Positions 7,405 to 13,571 of a stretch of DNA of 13,571 bases are shown one piece after another. Source of the stretch: Caryophanales bacterium UBA2253. Its GTDB lineage: Bacteria > Bacillota_I > Bacilli_A > ML615J-28 > CAG-698. Position numbers and translations under genes: made by a program. Each line of letters starts with the position of its first letter. Within the stretch, counting starts at the first letter, position 1. The DNA lies in the NCBI GenBank assembly GCA_002347755.1, contig DDXT01000041.1, forward strand, positions 1 through 13,571, in the 5' to 3' direction. Under the pieces are notes generated by a model, which saw only the letters and a program-made list of their open reading frames with translations, ran no database searches and had not been told where the DNA came from.

Positions 7405-8558
7405 AAAATTTAGCTTTATTGGGAGCAACCGGTTCCATTGGGACCCAGGTTCTGAAAGTGATCTCCGGAAATCCCGAATATCGGATTCAAAGCCTGTCCA
7501 TCGGGCACAATTTGGAAGCGGGAATTAGGATCATCCGGGAGTTTCACCCAAGCTTTGTGAGCGTTCAGGAAAAAAGCGATGCGGCAACCTTAGCCAAACT
7601 GTTTCCAAACCTTTCCATCGGTTGGGGAGAATTGGGGTTATCCCAAGCTGCTACCTTCGTTGAACCCGGAGACTATCTGATCAACGCCGTCGTCGGCGTG
7701 GTCGGGCTGCTTCCGACAATCAAGGCCATCGAAAAAGGCATCAACATTCTGCTCGCCAACAAAGAAACCATGGTGGTTGGGGGAGAGATCATTTCGGATT
7801 TGTTGAGAAAACACCGGGTTACCCTGCTTCCCATCGACAGCGAGCATAGCGCCATTTTCCAATGTCTCCGTTCGGGCCAAAGAAGCGACGTCTCCAAGAT
7901 CATCATCACCGCTTCCGGCGGATCGCTCCGGGAATATGGCCGGGACCGTTTGGAAAAAGTAACCGTTTCTGAAGCATTGAATCACCCAAATTGGAAAATG
8001 GGTGCTAAAATAACCATTGACAGCGCCACCATGGTCAACAAAGGTTTGGAAGTGATGGAAGCCCATCATCTTTTTCACCTGCCCTATGATCAGATCGAAA
8101 CCGTCCTCCACCCGGAAAGCCTCGTTCATTCCATGGTCGAATTCGCGGACGGCAGCATCATCGCTCAGCTGGGAGTTCCAAACATGGAAGTTCCGATTCA
8201 ATATGCGCTGACTTATCCAAAAAAACAAAAGAACGATCTTTTTCAAAAAATGGATTTCTCGAAAGCCGTTAATTTGCGTTTTCAGCCGATGGATTTTGAG
8301 CGTTATCCGATCCTAGAATTGGCTTATGAGGTCGGCAAACAGGGCGGAGTCCTGCCCGCCGTTTACAATGCGGCCAACGAAGCCGCCGTCCGATTGTTTT
8401 TGGACAACCAGATCCGATTTACGGACATCGAGAAAATAATCGTTTCGGCTGTCGCCAATTTTAAAAACATCAAAAAACCGACCTTGGAACAAATTTTGAA
8501 GACCGACGCTTCGGTCAAAGAACAAATACTACGAAATCATGAGGTGAACAATGAATAA
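7401..8558 (+). CDS. dxr: 1-deoxy-D-xylulose 5-phosphate reductoisomerase
   Basis: This 385-residue cytoplasmic enzyme converts DXP to 2-C-methyl-D-erythritol 4-phosphate using NADPH, the committed step of the MEP isoprenoid pathway. The N-terminal dinucleotide-binding GATGSIG is at 8-14, with NKET at 120-123. Metal ligands D146 and E148 lie in PIDSEHSAIFQ, ITASGGSLR follows, and the second metal-site segment NKGLEVMEAHH (from 213) carries E217. Length is in the usual range (about 380-400). Its presence implies the organism makes isoprenoids by the MEP route, which pairs directly with uppS in the same operon. The start codon overlaps the cdsA stop as ATGA, with TTGGAG upstream. The gene ends inside the first codons of rseP. 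Confidence 0.97.
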   Translation: MKNLALLGATGSIGTQVLKVISGNPEYRIQSLSIGHNLEAGIRIIREFHPSFVSVQEKSDAATLAKLFPNLSIGWGELGLSQAATFVEPGDYLINAVVGVVGLLPTIKAIEKGINILLANKETMVVGGEIISDLLRKHRVTLLPIDSEHSAIFQCLRSGQRSDVSKIIITASGGSLREYGRDRLEKVTVSEALNHPNWKMGAKITIDSATMVNKGLEVMEAHHLFHLPYDQIETVLHPESLVHSMVEFADGSIIAQLGVPNMEVPIQYALTYPKKQKNDLFQKMDFSKAVNLRFQPMDFERYPILELAYEVGKQGGVLPAVYNAANEAAVRLFLDNQIRFTDIEKIIVSAVANFKNIKKPTLEQILKTDASVKEQILRNHEVNNE

Positions 8559-10179
8559 TTTTTGGGGTTTTCTGGCCTTTCTGTTTGTACTGGGAATGAT
8601 CATCGCCGTTCACGAAGGCGGCCATTTCTTGTTCGCCAAAAGAGCCGGGATCTTGGTCCGCGAATTCGCTTTTGGAATGGGACCCCAGATCCTGAAAAAG
8701 AAGAAAGGCGAAACCGTATACAGTCTTCGGGCTTTTCCGATTGGCGGATTTTGCGCCATCGCGGGGGAAGAAGTGGAAGACGATCCGTTCAAGGGTTCGA
8801 CTCACGCGAAACTGAACATCGAAAACGGGATCATTAAAGCTTTTTATCTGGATGTTGATGACATGACCGTGGACTTTCCGGTCTATAAAATAATCAGTTA
8901 TGATCTGTTCGACGCGGAAAAAACCGGCAATCTTTACATGATCGCTTCCAAAGACGGAGTTTCCCAAAATTACCAAGTGGATCCCCAGGCTTTGGTTTTC
9001 ATCAAAAAAATGGGAGTCCAAATCGCCCCTTATGACCGAACCATCGGCTCGAAAACCAAGCGAGCCCGGGCCATGGTCATGTTCGGCGGACCGCTGATGA
9101 ATTTCTTGTTGGCTTTGGTCGTATTCTTCATTGCCGGGCTGATTCAAGGCTTTGCGAATCTGCAGAGCTCCGAAATTTCCGAGGTTGAAGCTCCGGTCGG
9201 AGAAACGCTCGTCAGCCCTGCTTACGCCGCCGGGCTGCGTGATGGCGATGTCATCGTCAAAATGCAGCGCGGGACCTACGAAGCGGCGGTTGACGAATGG
9301 GCCGACATTTCCGCTTTCATGGACCAATATACTGTTTTGGGGCTGACTGCTCCGATCACCATCGATTATCTTCGGGACGGAGTCTTGCACACGACTTCGC
9401 TCGTTCCGGAAGTATATTTTTATAACATTGGCGTTCATGGCGTTCTGACGGCTGACGGGGTCGAAATCGTCGATATCGCCACCGTCGAAGACAAAATGTC
9501 CGACAATTCCGAACTGCTGATCGGCGATGTCATCAAAAGCGCCGAAGGTGTGGAATATGCCAATCTAACCGAAATGTATCAGATCTTCATCGATTATGTT
9601 GGCAACAACGACAACGACGAACTGAACCGCCTGACGATCCAAGTCGATCGCGACGGGACTTTGACCGATGTTGAAGTGAAACCGTACAGCCGAAAGATCA
9701 TGGATACTCAAAAAAGCAATGACGGCGAAATCATTCCGACTGTCAAGGTCGCCATGGGGATCTCGCCAACTTATAAATTCAACCTTGGCAAGAGCTTCGT
9801 TTACAGCGGTCAAAGGACGCTCTCGTCGTTTACGGCCATCATCGATACTTTCGACTTGCTGTTCAACGAGGAATCAGTCACGATTGCCGCATTGTCCGGT
9901 CCGGTCGGGATCTTAGGCGTGACCGTTCGGATCGTCAGCAATGGGTTCGCGGAGCTGCTCAATTGGATGGGACTGCTGAGCGTGAACGTCGGATTGCTTA
10001 ACCTTTTGCCGATCCCGGCTCTCGACGGCGGCCGTTTGCTCTTCTTGGGTTACGAAGCCGTAACCAGAAAAAAGACCAATCCGAAAGTAGAAACCATCCT
10101 GATCACGGTCACGATGTTTCTGCTGTTCGGGTTAATGATTTATGTCACATACAACGACATCACAGATTTGATAAAGTAG
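8551..10179 (+). CDS. rseP: RseP/RasP-type site-2 intramembrane zinc metalloprotease
   Basis: This 542-residue M50 protease cleaves transmembrane segments, typically anti-sigma factors and leftover signal peptides. The zinc motif HEGGH (21-25) sits in TM1 and the third ligand D492 sits in NLLPIPALDGGR. The conserved FGGPLMNF segment is at 178-185. Two PDZ-like regions follow, at about 210-285 (AAGLRDGDVI) and about 300-380 (ELLIGDVIKS). The protein is about 100 residues longer than the E. coli or B. subtilis enzymes. Most of the excess is an insert at about 84-165 between the GGFC loop and the GGPLMN helix, on the stretch that normally joins TM1 to TM2. It overlaps dxr by 8 bases and has a GAGGTG ribosome binding site. 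No anti-sigma substrate is encoded in the window. Confidence 0.95.
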   Translation: MNNFWGFLAFLFVLGMIIAVHEGGHFLFAKRAGILVREFAFGMGPQILKKKKGETVYSLRAFPIGGFCAIAGEEVEDDPFKGSTHAKLNIENGIIKAFYLDVDDMTVDFPVYKIISYDLFDAEKTGNLYMIASKDGVSQNYQVDPQALVFIKKMGVQIAPYDRTIGSKTKRARAMVMFGGPLMNFLLALVVFFIAGLIQGFANLQSSEISEVEAPVGETLVSPAYAAGLRDGDVIVKMQRGTYEAAVDEWADISAFMDQYTVLGLTAPITIDYLRDGVLHTTSLVPEVYFYNIGVHGVLTADGVEIVDIATVEDKMSDNSELLIGDVIKSAEGVEYANLTEMYQIFIDYVGNNDNDELNRLTIQVDRDGTLTDVEVKPYSRKIMDTQKSNDGEIIPTVKVAMGISPTYKFNLGKSFVYSGQRTLSSFTAIIDTFDLLFNEESVTIAALSGPVGILGVTVRIVSNGFAELLNWMGLLSVNVGLLNLLPIPALDGGRLLFLGYEAVTRKKTNPKVETILITVTMFLLFGLMIYVTYNDITDLIK

Positions 10180-10187
10180 GATAGATT

Positions 10188-11426
10188 ATGAAACAAACCC
10201 TTTTATTCGTACCAACCTTGCGTGAAACCCCAAAAGAAGCGGAGGCCATCAGCCATCAGATATTGCTCAAAGGCGGATACATCAAACAAGCCGCGGCCGG
10301 GATCTACAGTTACTTGCCGCTGTCTTATCGGGTGATCAAAAAAATCGAGAAGATCGTCCGCGAAGAGATGGATGCCATCGGCGCGAGCGAATTGCTCATG
10401 CCGACCATGCAGCCCAAAGACCTGTGGGTCGAATCCGGACGATGGGAAGCTTACGGGAAAGAATTGATGCGGTTGACCGACCGCCATGACCGCGATTTCT
10501 GCTTGGGACCAACCCACGAAGAAGTCATTACGTCCGTGGTCCGCGATTACATCAACAGTTACAAAAAGATGCCCCTGGCTTTATATCAGATCCAAACCAA
10601 ATTCCGAGATGAATTTCGGCCGCGGTTCGGTTTGATGCGGGGCCGGGAATTCATCATGAAAGACTTGTATACTTTCCATACAAGCGAAGAAGACCTTGAC
10701 GTTTGGTATAAAAAGGTCCGTCAAGCTTACCAAAACATCCTTGATCGGCTGGAATTGAAATACCGGATCGTCAACGCTTCAAGCGGAAACATCGGCGGTG
10801 CATCCAGCGAAGAATTCATGATCCTTTGCGACATTGGCGAAGACACCATCGTTTACAGCGACGAAAGTGAATTTGCCAGCAACACCGAATTGGTCGATCT
10901 GCCGGTCGGAGCCCTGTCTCCGGATGGGAAAGGTCATATTCTGCACGCCAAAGGGATCGAAGCCGGGCATGTTTTCAAACTCGGAACCAAATATTCTCTG
11001 TCGATGAAAGCCATGTTCCTCGACCAAAATCAAAAACAGCAGCCGATCATCATGGGCTGCTACGGAATGGGAATCTCGCGTTTGTTGATGGCGGTTTTGG
11101 AACAGCATTATCAAAACGAAATTGCTCTGTGGCCGGACGAAATTGCGCCTTTTAAAATTCACATCATCCCAATGGACCGAGAAGGATCAACAGCCCATGC
11201 CATGGGTTTGAAACTCCATGACGAACTGGCCAAAAAATTTGAAGTCTTGTTTGATGACCGCGAAGAGCGGGCGGGAGTGAAATTCAAAGATGCGGATCTG
11301 ATCGGCGTCAACTACCGAATCATTTCGGGACGAAAAGCCGCGGAGGGGATCTTCGAATTGCATAATTTGCGCGCGAAGACCCAAACCGAAATCAGCTTTG
11401 AGGATTTGCTCAAATTCAAATTTTGA
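10188..11426 (+). CDS. proS: Prolyl-tRNA synthetase lacking the INS editing domain
   Basis: This 412-residue class II synthetase attaches proline to tRNA-Pro. The bacterial-type signatures are all present: LLMPTMQPKDLWVESGRW (69-86), LGPTHEEV (106-113), motif 2 FRDEFRPRFGLMRGREFIMK (139-158), IGGASSEEFM near 202-211, motif 3 GCYGMGISR (290-298), and a C-terminal anticodon-binding domain from about 310. Bacterial enzymes are usually about 570 residues, with a roughly 180-residue INS domain between motifs 2 and 3 that removes mischarged alanine. Here a linker of about 20 residues (236-255) directly joins the two halves of the catalytic core. The reading frame is continuous and every catalytic motif is intact, so this is a compact enzyme and not a broken gene. 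Such forms are known in alphaproteobacteria, where separate proteins do the editing. It sits 8 bases after rseP. Confidence 0.95.
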   Translation: MKQTLLFVPTLRETPKEAEAISHQILLKGGYIKQAAAGIYSYLPLSYRVIKKIEKIVREEMDAIGASELLMPTMQPKDLWVESGRWEAYGKELMRLTDRHDRDFCLGPTHEEVITSVVRDYINSYKKMPLALYQIQTKFRDEFRPRFGLMRGREFIMKDLYTFHTSEEDLDVWYKKVRQAYQNILDRLELKYRIVNASSGNIGGASSEEFMILCDIGEDTIVYSDESEFASNTELVDLPVGALSPDGKGHILHAKGIEAGHVFKLGTKYSLSMKAMFLDQNQKQQPIIMGCYGMGISRLLMAVLEQHYQNEIALWPDEIAPFKIHIIPMDREGSTAHAMGLKLHDELAKKFEVLFDDREERAGVKFKDADLIGVNYRIISGRKAAEGIFELHNLRAKTQTEISFEDLLKFKF

Positions 11427-11437
11427 AATTTAGTCTT

Positions 11438-11442
11438 GGAGG
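11438..11442 (+). promoter_or_regulatory. Ribosome binding site that fixes the nagA start
   Basis: GGAGG lies 5 bases before the ATG at 11448. An in-frame TTG at 11436 would place this site inside the coding region and has no binding site of its own, so the ATG is preferred. Confidence 0.85.
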
Positions 11443-11447
11443 AAAAC

Positions 11448-12614
11448 ATGAACGAAGAAATTAAAAATGTTACGGGATTTAAGGATTGCCTAATATATTT
11501 GGAAGGAGAGGGGATTAAAAAAGCCTCGCTTTCGATCATCAACGGAAAAATCACCAGCGTCAAACAAGCGCCGGCGGATGCTCTTCATTTTGAAGAGGAC
11601 CTGATGATCGTTCCCGGATTCGTCAATCGGCATGTTCACGGCGCCAACGAATCCGACTCCATGTACCCCAATGCCAAGGATCTGAAAAATATCGCTCTGA
11701 CCATGGCTAGCGAAGGGACGACTTCTTTTTTGGCCACCACGATGACGCAAACCATCGAAAACATTGATTTGGCTTTGGAAAACATCAATGATTACATCAA
11801 AGCCCGTCATCCGGAAGGAGCCGAAGTGTTGGGAGTCCATCTGGAAGGGCCTTTCATCAGCAAAAAACATAAAGGCGCCCAACCAGAAACTTGCATCATT
11901 CCGGGAGATGTTGAACAATTCAAAAAGTTTCAAAAGATCAGCGGAAACCACATTCGTCAGGTGACTCTGGCCTATGAGGAAAACGGCAAGAAACTCGTGG
12001 AATACTTGGTCAGCAAAGGCATCGTTGCCAGCATCGGCCATTCCGACGCCACCGCGGCGGATTTCCGAGAAGCTGCCAATTACGGAGTCACTTCTTTGAC
12101 CCACAGCTACAATGCCATGCGGCCGATCCACCACCGGGAAGTTGGAGCTTTGGGCGCGGCCATGCTCGATGACCGAATTTACGCGGAGATCATCGCCGAT
12201 TTGATTCATGTTTCCAAAGAAGCCATTCAAATCCTTTATCGAATGAAAGGCAAAGAAAAAATAACCCTGATCACCGACAGTTTGGAAGCCAGCCACATGA
12301 GTGACGGCGTCTACCAACTGGGGGGCCAGAAAGTTTACGTTCAAGGGAAGGAAGCCCGTTTGGAATCGAGAGCCTTGGCGGGAAGCACTCTTTGGATGAA
12401 TAACGCGGTCAAGAACATCATCGAGGTTTTGGAAATCACGCTGGAAGAAGCCGTTGACATGGCCACCATCAATCCGGCCCGTTGTCTGAAGATCGACGAT
12501 CGCAAAGGGTCGATCGCCGTCGGAAAAGACGCGGATTTTGCCATCGTAGACAAAGACCTCAAAGTTCACTACACCATCCGCGGCGGCAAAATCGTCTATC
12601 AAAAAGTCAAATGA
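11448..12614 (+). CDS. nagA: N-acetylglucosamine-6-phosphate deacetylase
   Basis: This 388-residue amidohydrolase removes acetate from GlcNAc-6-phosphate to give glucosamine-6-phosphate for wall or glycolytic use. The metal-binding and catalytic residues line up with the family: HVHG (H62, H64), E133 in HLEGPF, H198 in IGHSDA, H219 in THSYNAM, H254 in IADLIHV, and catalytic D277 in ITDSLEA, followed by LAGSTLWM. The HxH pair suggests the two-metal form seen in Bacillus, since E. coli NagA lacks it. IADLIHV replaces the usual IADGxHV, a minor oddity. It starts 21 bases after proS and ends the operon. In Bacillus polC follows proS, so nagA is a lineage-specific addition here. No nagB or sugar transporter is in the window. 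Confidence 0.94.
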   Translation: MNEEIKNVTGFKDCLIYLEGEGIKKASLSIINGKITSVKQAPADALHFEEDLMIVPGFVNRHVHGANESDSMYPNAKDLKNIALTMASEGTTSFLATTMTQTIENIDLALENINDYIKARHPEGAEVLGVHLEGPFISKKHKGAQPETCIIPGDVEQFKKFQKISGNHIRQVTLAYEENGKKLVEYLVSKGIVASIGHSDATAADFREAANYGVTSLTHSYNAMRPIHHREVGALGAAMLDDRIYAEIIADLIHVSKEAIQILYRMKGKEKITLITDSLEASHMSDGVYQLGGQKVYVQGKEARLESRALAGSTLWMNNAVKNIIEVLEITLEEAVDMATINPARCLKIDDRKGSIAVGKDADFAIVDKDLKVHYTIRGGKIVYQKVK

Positions 12615-12619
12615 AAATG

Positions 12620-12655
12620 ATCCGAGGGATTATCCTCTCGGATTTTCTTATTTTG
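12620..12655 (+). terminator. Terminator of the uppS-nagA operon
   Basis: ATCCGAG (12620-12626) pairs with CTCGGAT (12637-12643). The inner GGA/TCC can extend the stem past one bulged T. A T-rich tail (TTTCTTATTTT) follows. It begins five bases after the nagA stop. Confidence 0.85.
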
Positions 12656-12686
12656 GTTTCATGGCTCTGCCTAGGGTAATCAAATT

Positions 12687-12710
12687 AAAAGGACGCTTTT
12701 TTAAGCGCCC
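12687..12710 (-). terminator. Terminator of udk
   Basis: Read on the minus strand, GGGCGCTT (12710-12703) pairs with AAGCGTCC (12698-12691) around AAAA, with one G-U pair, and runs into TTTT (12690-12687). It lies 9 bases beyond the udk stop. With the nagA terminator it forms a convergent pair that keeps the two transcripts apart. Confidence 0.85.
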
Positions 12711-12719
12711 AAAATTAAA

Positions 12720-13355
12720 TCAATGATGTTGATTTTTTTGATGCATGATGTCCGCGATCTTGGTGGCGATGATGTCAATGGCAACTTCATTCTGCCCGCC
12801 TTCGGGGATGATCAGATCCGCGTAAACGCGGGATGGTTCAACATATTCCAAGTGCATCGGCCGGACGGTGGTCAGATATTGGTTGATGACGGAATCAACG
12901 CTTCGGCCGCGTTCGTTGATGTCCCGGGTGAGACGGCGGATGAAACGAACATCGTCCGGAGTATGGACATAAAGTTTGATGTCAAACAGTTTCCGGAGCT
13001 CGGGGATAGCAAAGATCATGATGCCTTCCACGATGATCACATCGGCGGGATCGATTCTTTCGGTGGCTTTGGCCCGGTTATGTTCAACAAAGTCATAAGT
13101 GGGTTTATCGATGCTTTGGCCGCTTCTCAGCCTCTTCAGATGTTTGATAAGCAATTGGCTGTCATATGAGGACGGATGATCATAATTGATGATCCTTCTT
13201 TGTTCGATGGTCAAATGGGAGTTTTCATTGTAATAGTCATCGAGCTTGATGACCACAACCGATCCAAGCGATTGGGACATTTGGTAAATTTTTCGGGCAA
13301 CCGTTGTTTTTCCGCTGGCGGTTCCTCCAGCGATGCCGATGATGGTACTGATCAT
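12720..13355 (-). CDS. udk: Uridine kinase
   Basis: This 211-residue cytoplasmic kinase phosphorylates uridine (and usually cytidine) in pyrimidine salvage. The P-loop GGTASGKTT is at 10-18, KLDDYY at 37-42, NYDHPSSYD at 57-65, PTYDFVEHNR at 85-94, VEGIMIF at 109-115, RDINERGRS at 144-152, QYLTTVRPMH at 159-168, and YADLIIPEGG at 178-187. Length matches the bacterial family. The start at 13355 (MISTIIG) is chosen because GGAGG lies 4 bases upstream. An in-frame ATG at 13403 would sit on the -35 box of the promoter. The C terminus ends in a short His/Gln tail (MHQKNQHH). It is a single-gene unit, transcribed opposite to the nagA operon. Confidence 0.96.
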   Translation of the reverse strand: MISTIIGIAGGTASGKTTVARKIYQMSQSLGSVVVIKLDDYYNENSHLTIEQRRIINYDHPSSYDSQLLIKHLKRLRSGQSIDKPTYDFVEHNRAKATERIDPADVIIVEGIMIFAIPELRKLFDIKLYVHTPDDVRFIRRLTRDINERGRSVDSVINQYLTTVRPMHLEYVEPSRVYADLIIPEGGQNEVAIDIIATKIADIMHQKNQHH

Positions 13356-13374
13356 ATAACCTCCGCTTTGTTTA

Positions 13375-13403
13375 ATTATACTTCCAAACCGGCTTGAAGT
13401 CAA
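13375..13403 (-). promoter_or_regulatory. Promoter of udk
   Basis: On the minus strand, TTGACT (13403-13398) and a perfect TATAAT (13380-13375) are separated by 17 bases. A start near 13368 leaves a short leader with GGAGG (13364-13360) before the ATG. This is the best promoter match in the window. Confidence 0.85.
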
Positions 13404-13417
13404 ACCATAGCCGGTTT
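13386..13417. repeat. 9-bp perfect inverted repeat around the udk -35 box
   Basis: AAACCGGCT (13386-13394) and AGCCGGTTT (13409-13417) flank a 14-base loop that holds the udk -35 hexamer (13398-13403). On the plus strand it is followed by a T-rich stretch (TTATTTGGTTTTTTT), so it could be a plus-strand terminator. Placed between divergent promoters, it could instead be an operator for udk. Sequence alone does not decide. Confidence 0.6.
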
Positions 13418-13453
13418 TTATTTGGTTTTTTTCTGGCCTTTAGAGGGTGATTA

Positions 13454-13462
13454 TGCTATAAT
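13454..13462 (+). promoter_or_regulatory. Extended -10 promoter for the gene at the right edge
   Basis: TGCTATAAT combines a perfect -10 (13457-13462) with the TGn extension. No good -35 is found at 16-18 bases upstream, as is common for extended -10 promoters. The start would be near 13469, giving a leader of about 100 bases before the ATG at 13568. Confidence 0.6.
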
Positions 13463-13474
13463 ACTCCAAGAGGT

Positions 13475-13492
13475 GATTAACTATTATTAATC
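13475..13492. repeat. Short palindrome just after the right-edge promoter
   Basis: GATTAA (13475-13480) and TTAATC (13487-13492) are separated by 6 bases. The element begins about 5 bases past the predicted transcription start, an operator-like position. It is AT-rich and short, so chance is possible. Confidence 0.3.
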
Positions 13493-13567
13493 AAGAAGTA
13501 TTTTTGCATACATGATAATGGTATGACAAAAAACCCTCAAGATCTGGATTTTTTTAAGGGAGATTCG

Positions 13568-13571
13568 ATGC
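13568..13571 (+). CDS. Start of a gene running off the right edge
   Basis: An ATG at 13568 is preceded by AAGGGAGA at 5-base spacing and by the extended -10 promoter. Only the first codon is inside the window, so no product can be named. The same frame is open back to 13481 and contains an ATG at 13523 (MTKNPQDLDFFKGDSM), but that codon has no ribosome binding site, so 13568 is preferred. Confidence 0.5.

Noticed and set aside
8515..9438. Open frame of 307 codons antisense to dxr/rseP
   Set aside because: It has shadow-frame composition (rich in R, S, Q, D, H), no start signal, and covers conserved rseP motifs on the plus strand.
10188..11426. proS as a truncated or frameshifted pseudogene because it is 160 residues short
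   Set aside because: The frame is continuous, all catalytic motifs and the anticodon-binding domain are present, and the missing part matches one defined domain.
11436..11447. TTG as an upstream start for nagA
   Set aside because: The TTG overlaps the GGAGG that correctly serves the ATG at 11448, and nothing lies upstream to serve the TTG.
11490..12602. Long open frame of 370 codons antisense to nagA
   Set aside because: It mirrors the nagA codons on the other strand, has no ribosome binding site or recognisable protein features, and nagA is complete with all catalytic residues.
6458..12614. Genetic code 4 (TGA as tryptophan), as in mycoplasmas
   Set aside because: uppS, cdsA, proS, nagA and udk all end at TGA at the expected family length, and tryptophans are TGG.
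13356..13403. Upstream ATG extending udk by 16 residues
   Set aside because: The extension would cover the TATAAT box and the ribosome binding site, and uridine kinases start just before the P-loop as the 13355 start gives.
1..13571. CRISPR array, insertion sequence, prophage or tRNA/rRNA genes
   Set aside because: I saw no regularly spaced repeats, transposase or integrase motifs, terminal inverted repeats, or cloverleaf-like sequence, and almost all DNA is explained by compact genes.

Overview
The window reads as ordinary chromosome from a low-to-mid GC Firmicutes/Tenericutes-type bacterium. Four things point this way: TTGACA/TATAAT-like promoters, strong GGAGG ribosome binding sites, a Gram-positive-style lipoprotein signal, and the Bacillota gene order uppS-cdsA-dxr-rseP-proS. 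TGA is used as a stop (uppS, cdsA, proS, nagA, udk), so this is not a code-4 mycoplasma. A deep-branching, wall-light or Mollicutes-related lineage (Acholeplasma/Izemoplasma/Erysipelotrichia-like) would fit the tiny spacers and the large unique lipoprotein, but that is a guess from style and not a classification.

Layout. Positions 1-248 hold two tandem intrinsic terminators that end an unseen upstream gene, then a promoter. It drives a three-gene unit (249-5630): an ABC ATPase of the LolD/MacB class, a 10-TM FtsX/MacB-type permease overlapping it by 20 bases, and a 755-residue lipoprotein with one fibronectin-III-like domain and a long unrecognised helical body. A perfect 15-bp-stem terminator closes the unit. 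A second promoter at about 5707-5735 starts a tightly packed operon: uppS, cdsA, dxr, rseP, proS, nagA (5753-12614). The first three pairs overlap by 4, 4 and 8 bases, and the later gaps are 8 and 21 bases. A convergent pair of terminators separates nagA from udk (minus strand, 13355-12720). udk has a near-consensus promoter, and divergent to it lies an extended -10 promoter for a gene that starts at the right edge.

How the genes fit together. dxr supplies isoprenoid precursors through the MEP pathway. UppS turns them into undecaprenyl diphosphate, the lipid carrier for envelope glycans. CdsA makes CDP-diacylglycerol for phospholipids. RseP is an intramembrane site-2 protease that typically acts on anti-sigma factors or signal-peptide remnants. 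ProS charges tRNA-Pro. NagA recycles amino sugars. The ABC/permease/lipoprotein trio is probably an envelope system moving or releasing lipoproteins, peptides or lipids, but its substrate cannot be read from sequence.

The points most worth a second look are: a prolyl-tRNA synthetase from which the cis-editing (INS) domain is cleanly missing; the transporter-plus-unknown-lipoprotein trio; two substitutions at normally conserved UppS active-site positions; and an inverted repeat placed around the udk -35 box. I found no mobile element, CRISPR array, tRNA or rRNA.
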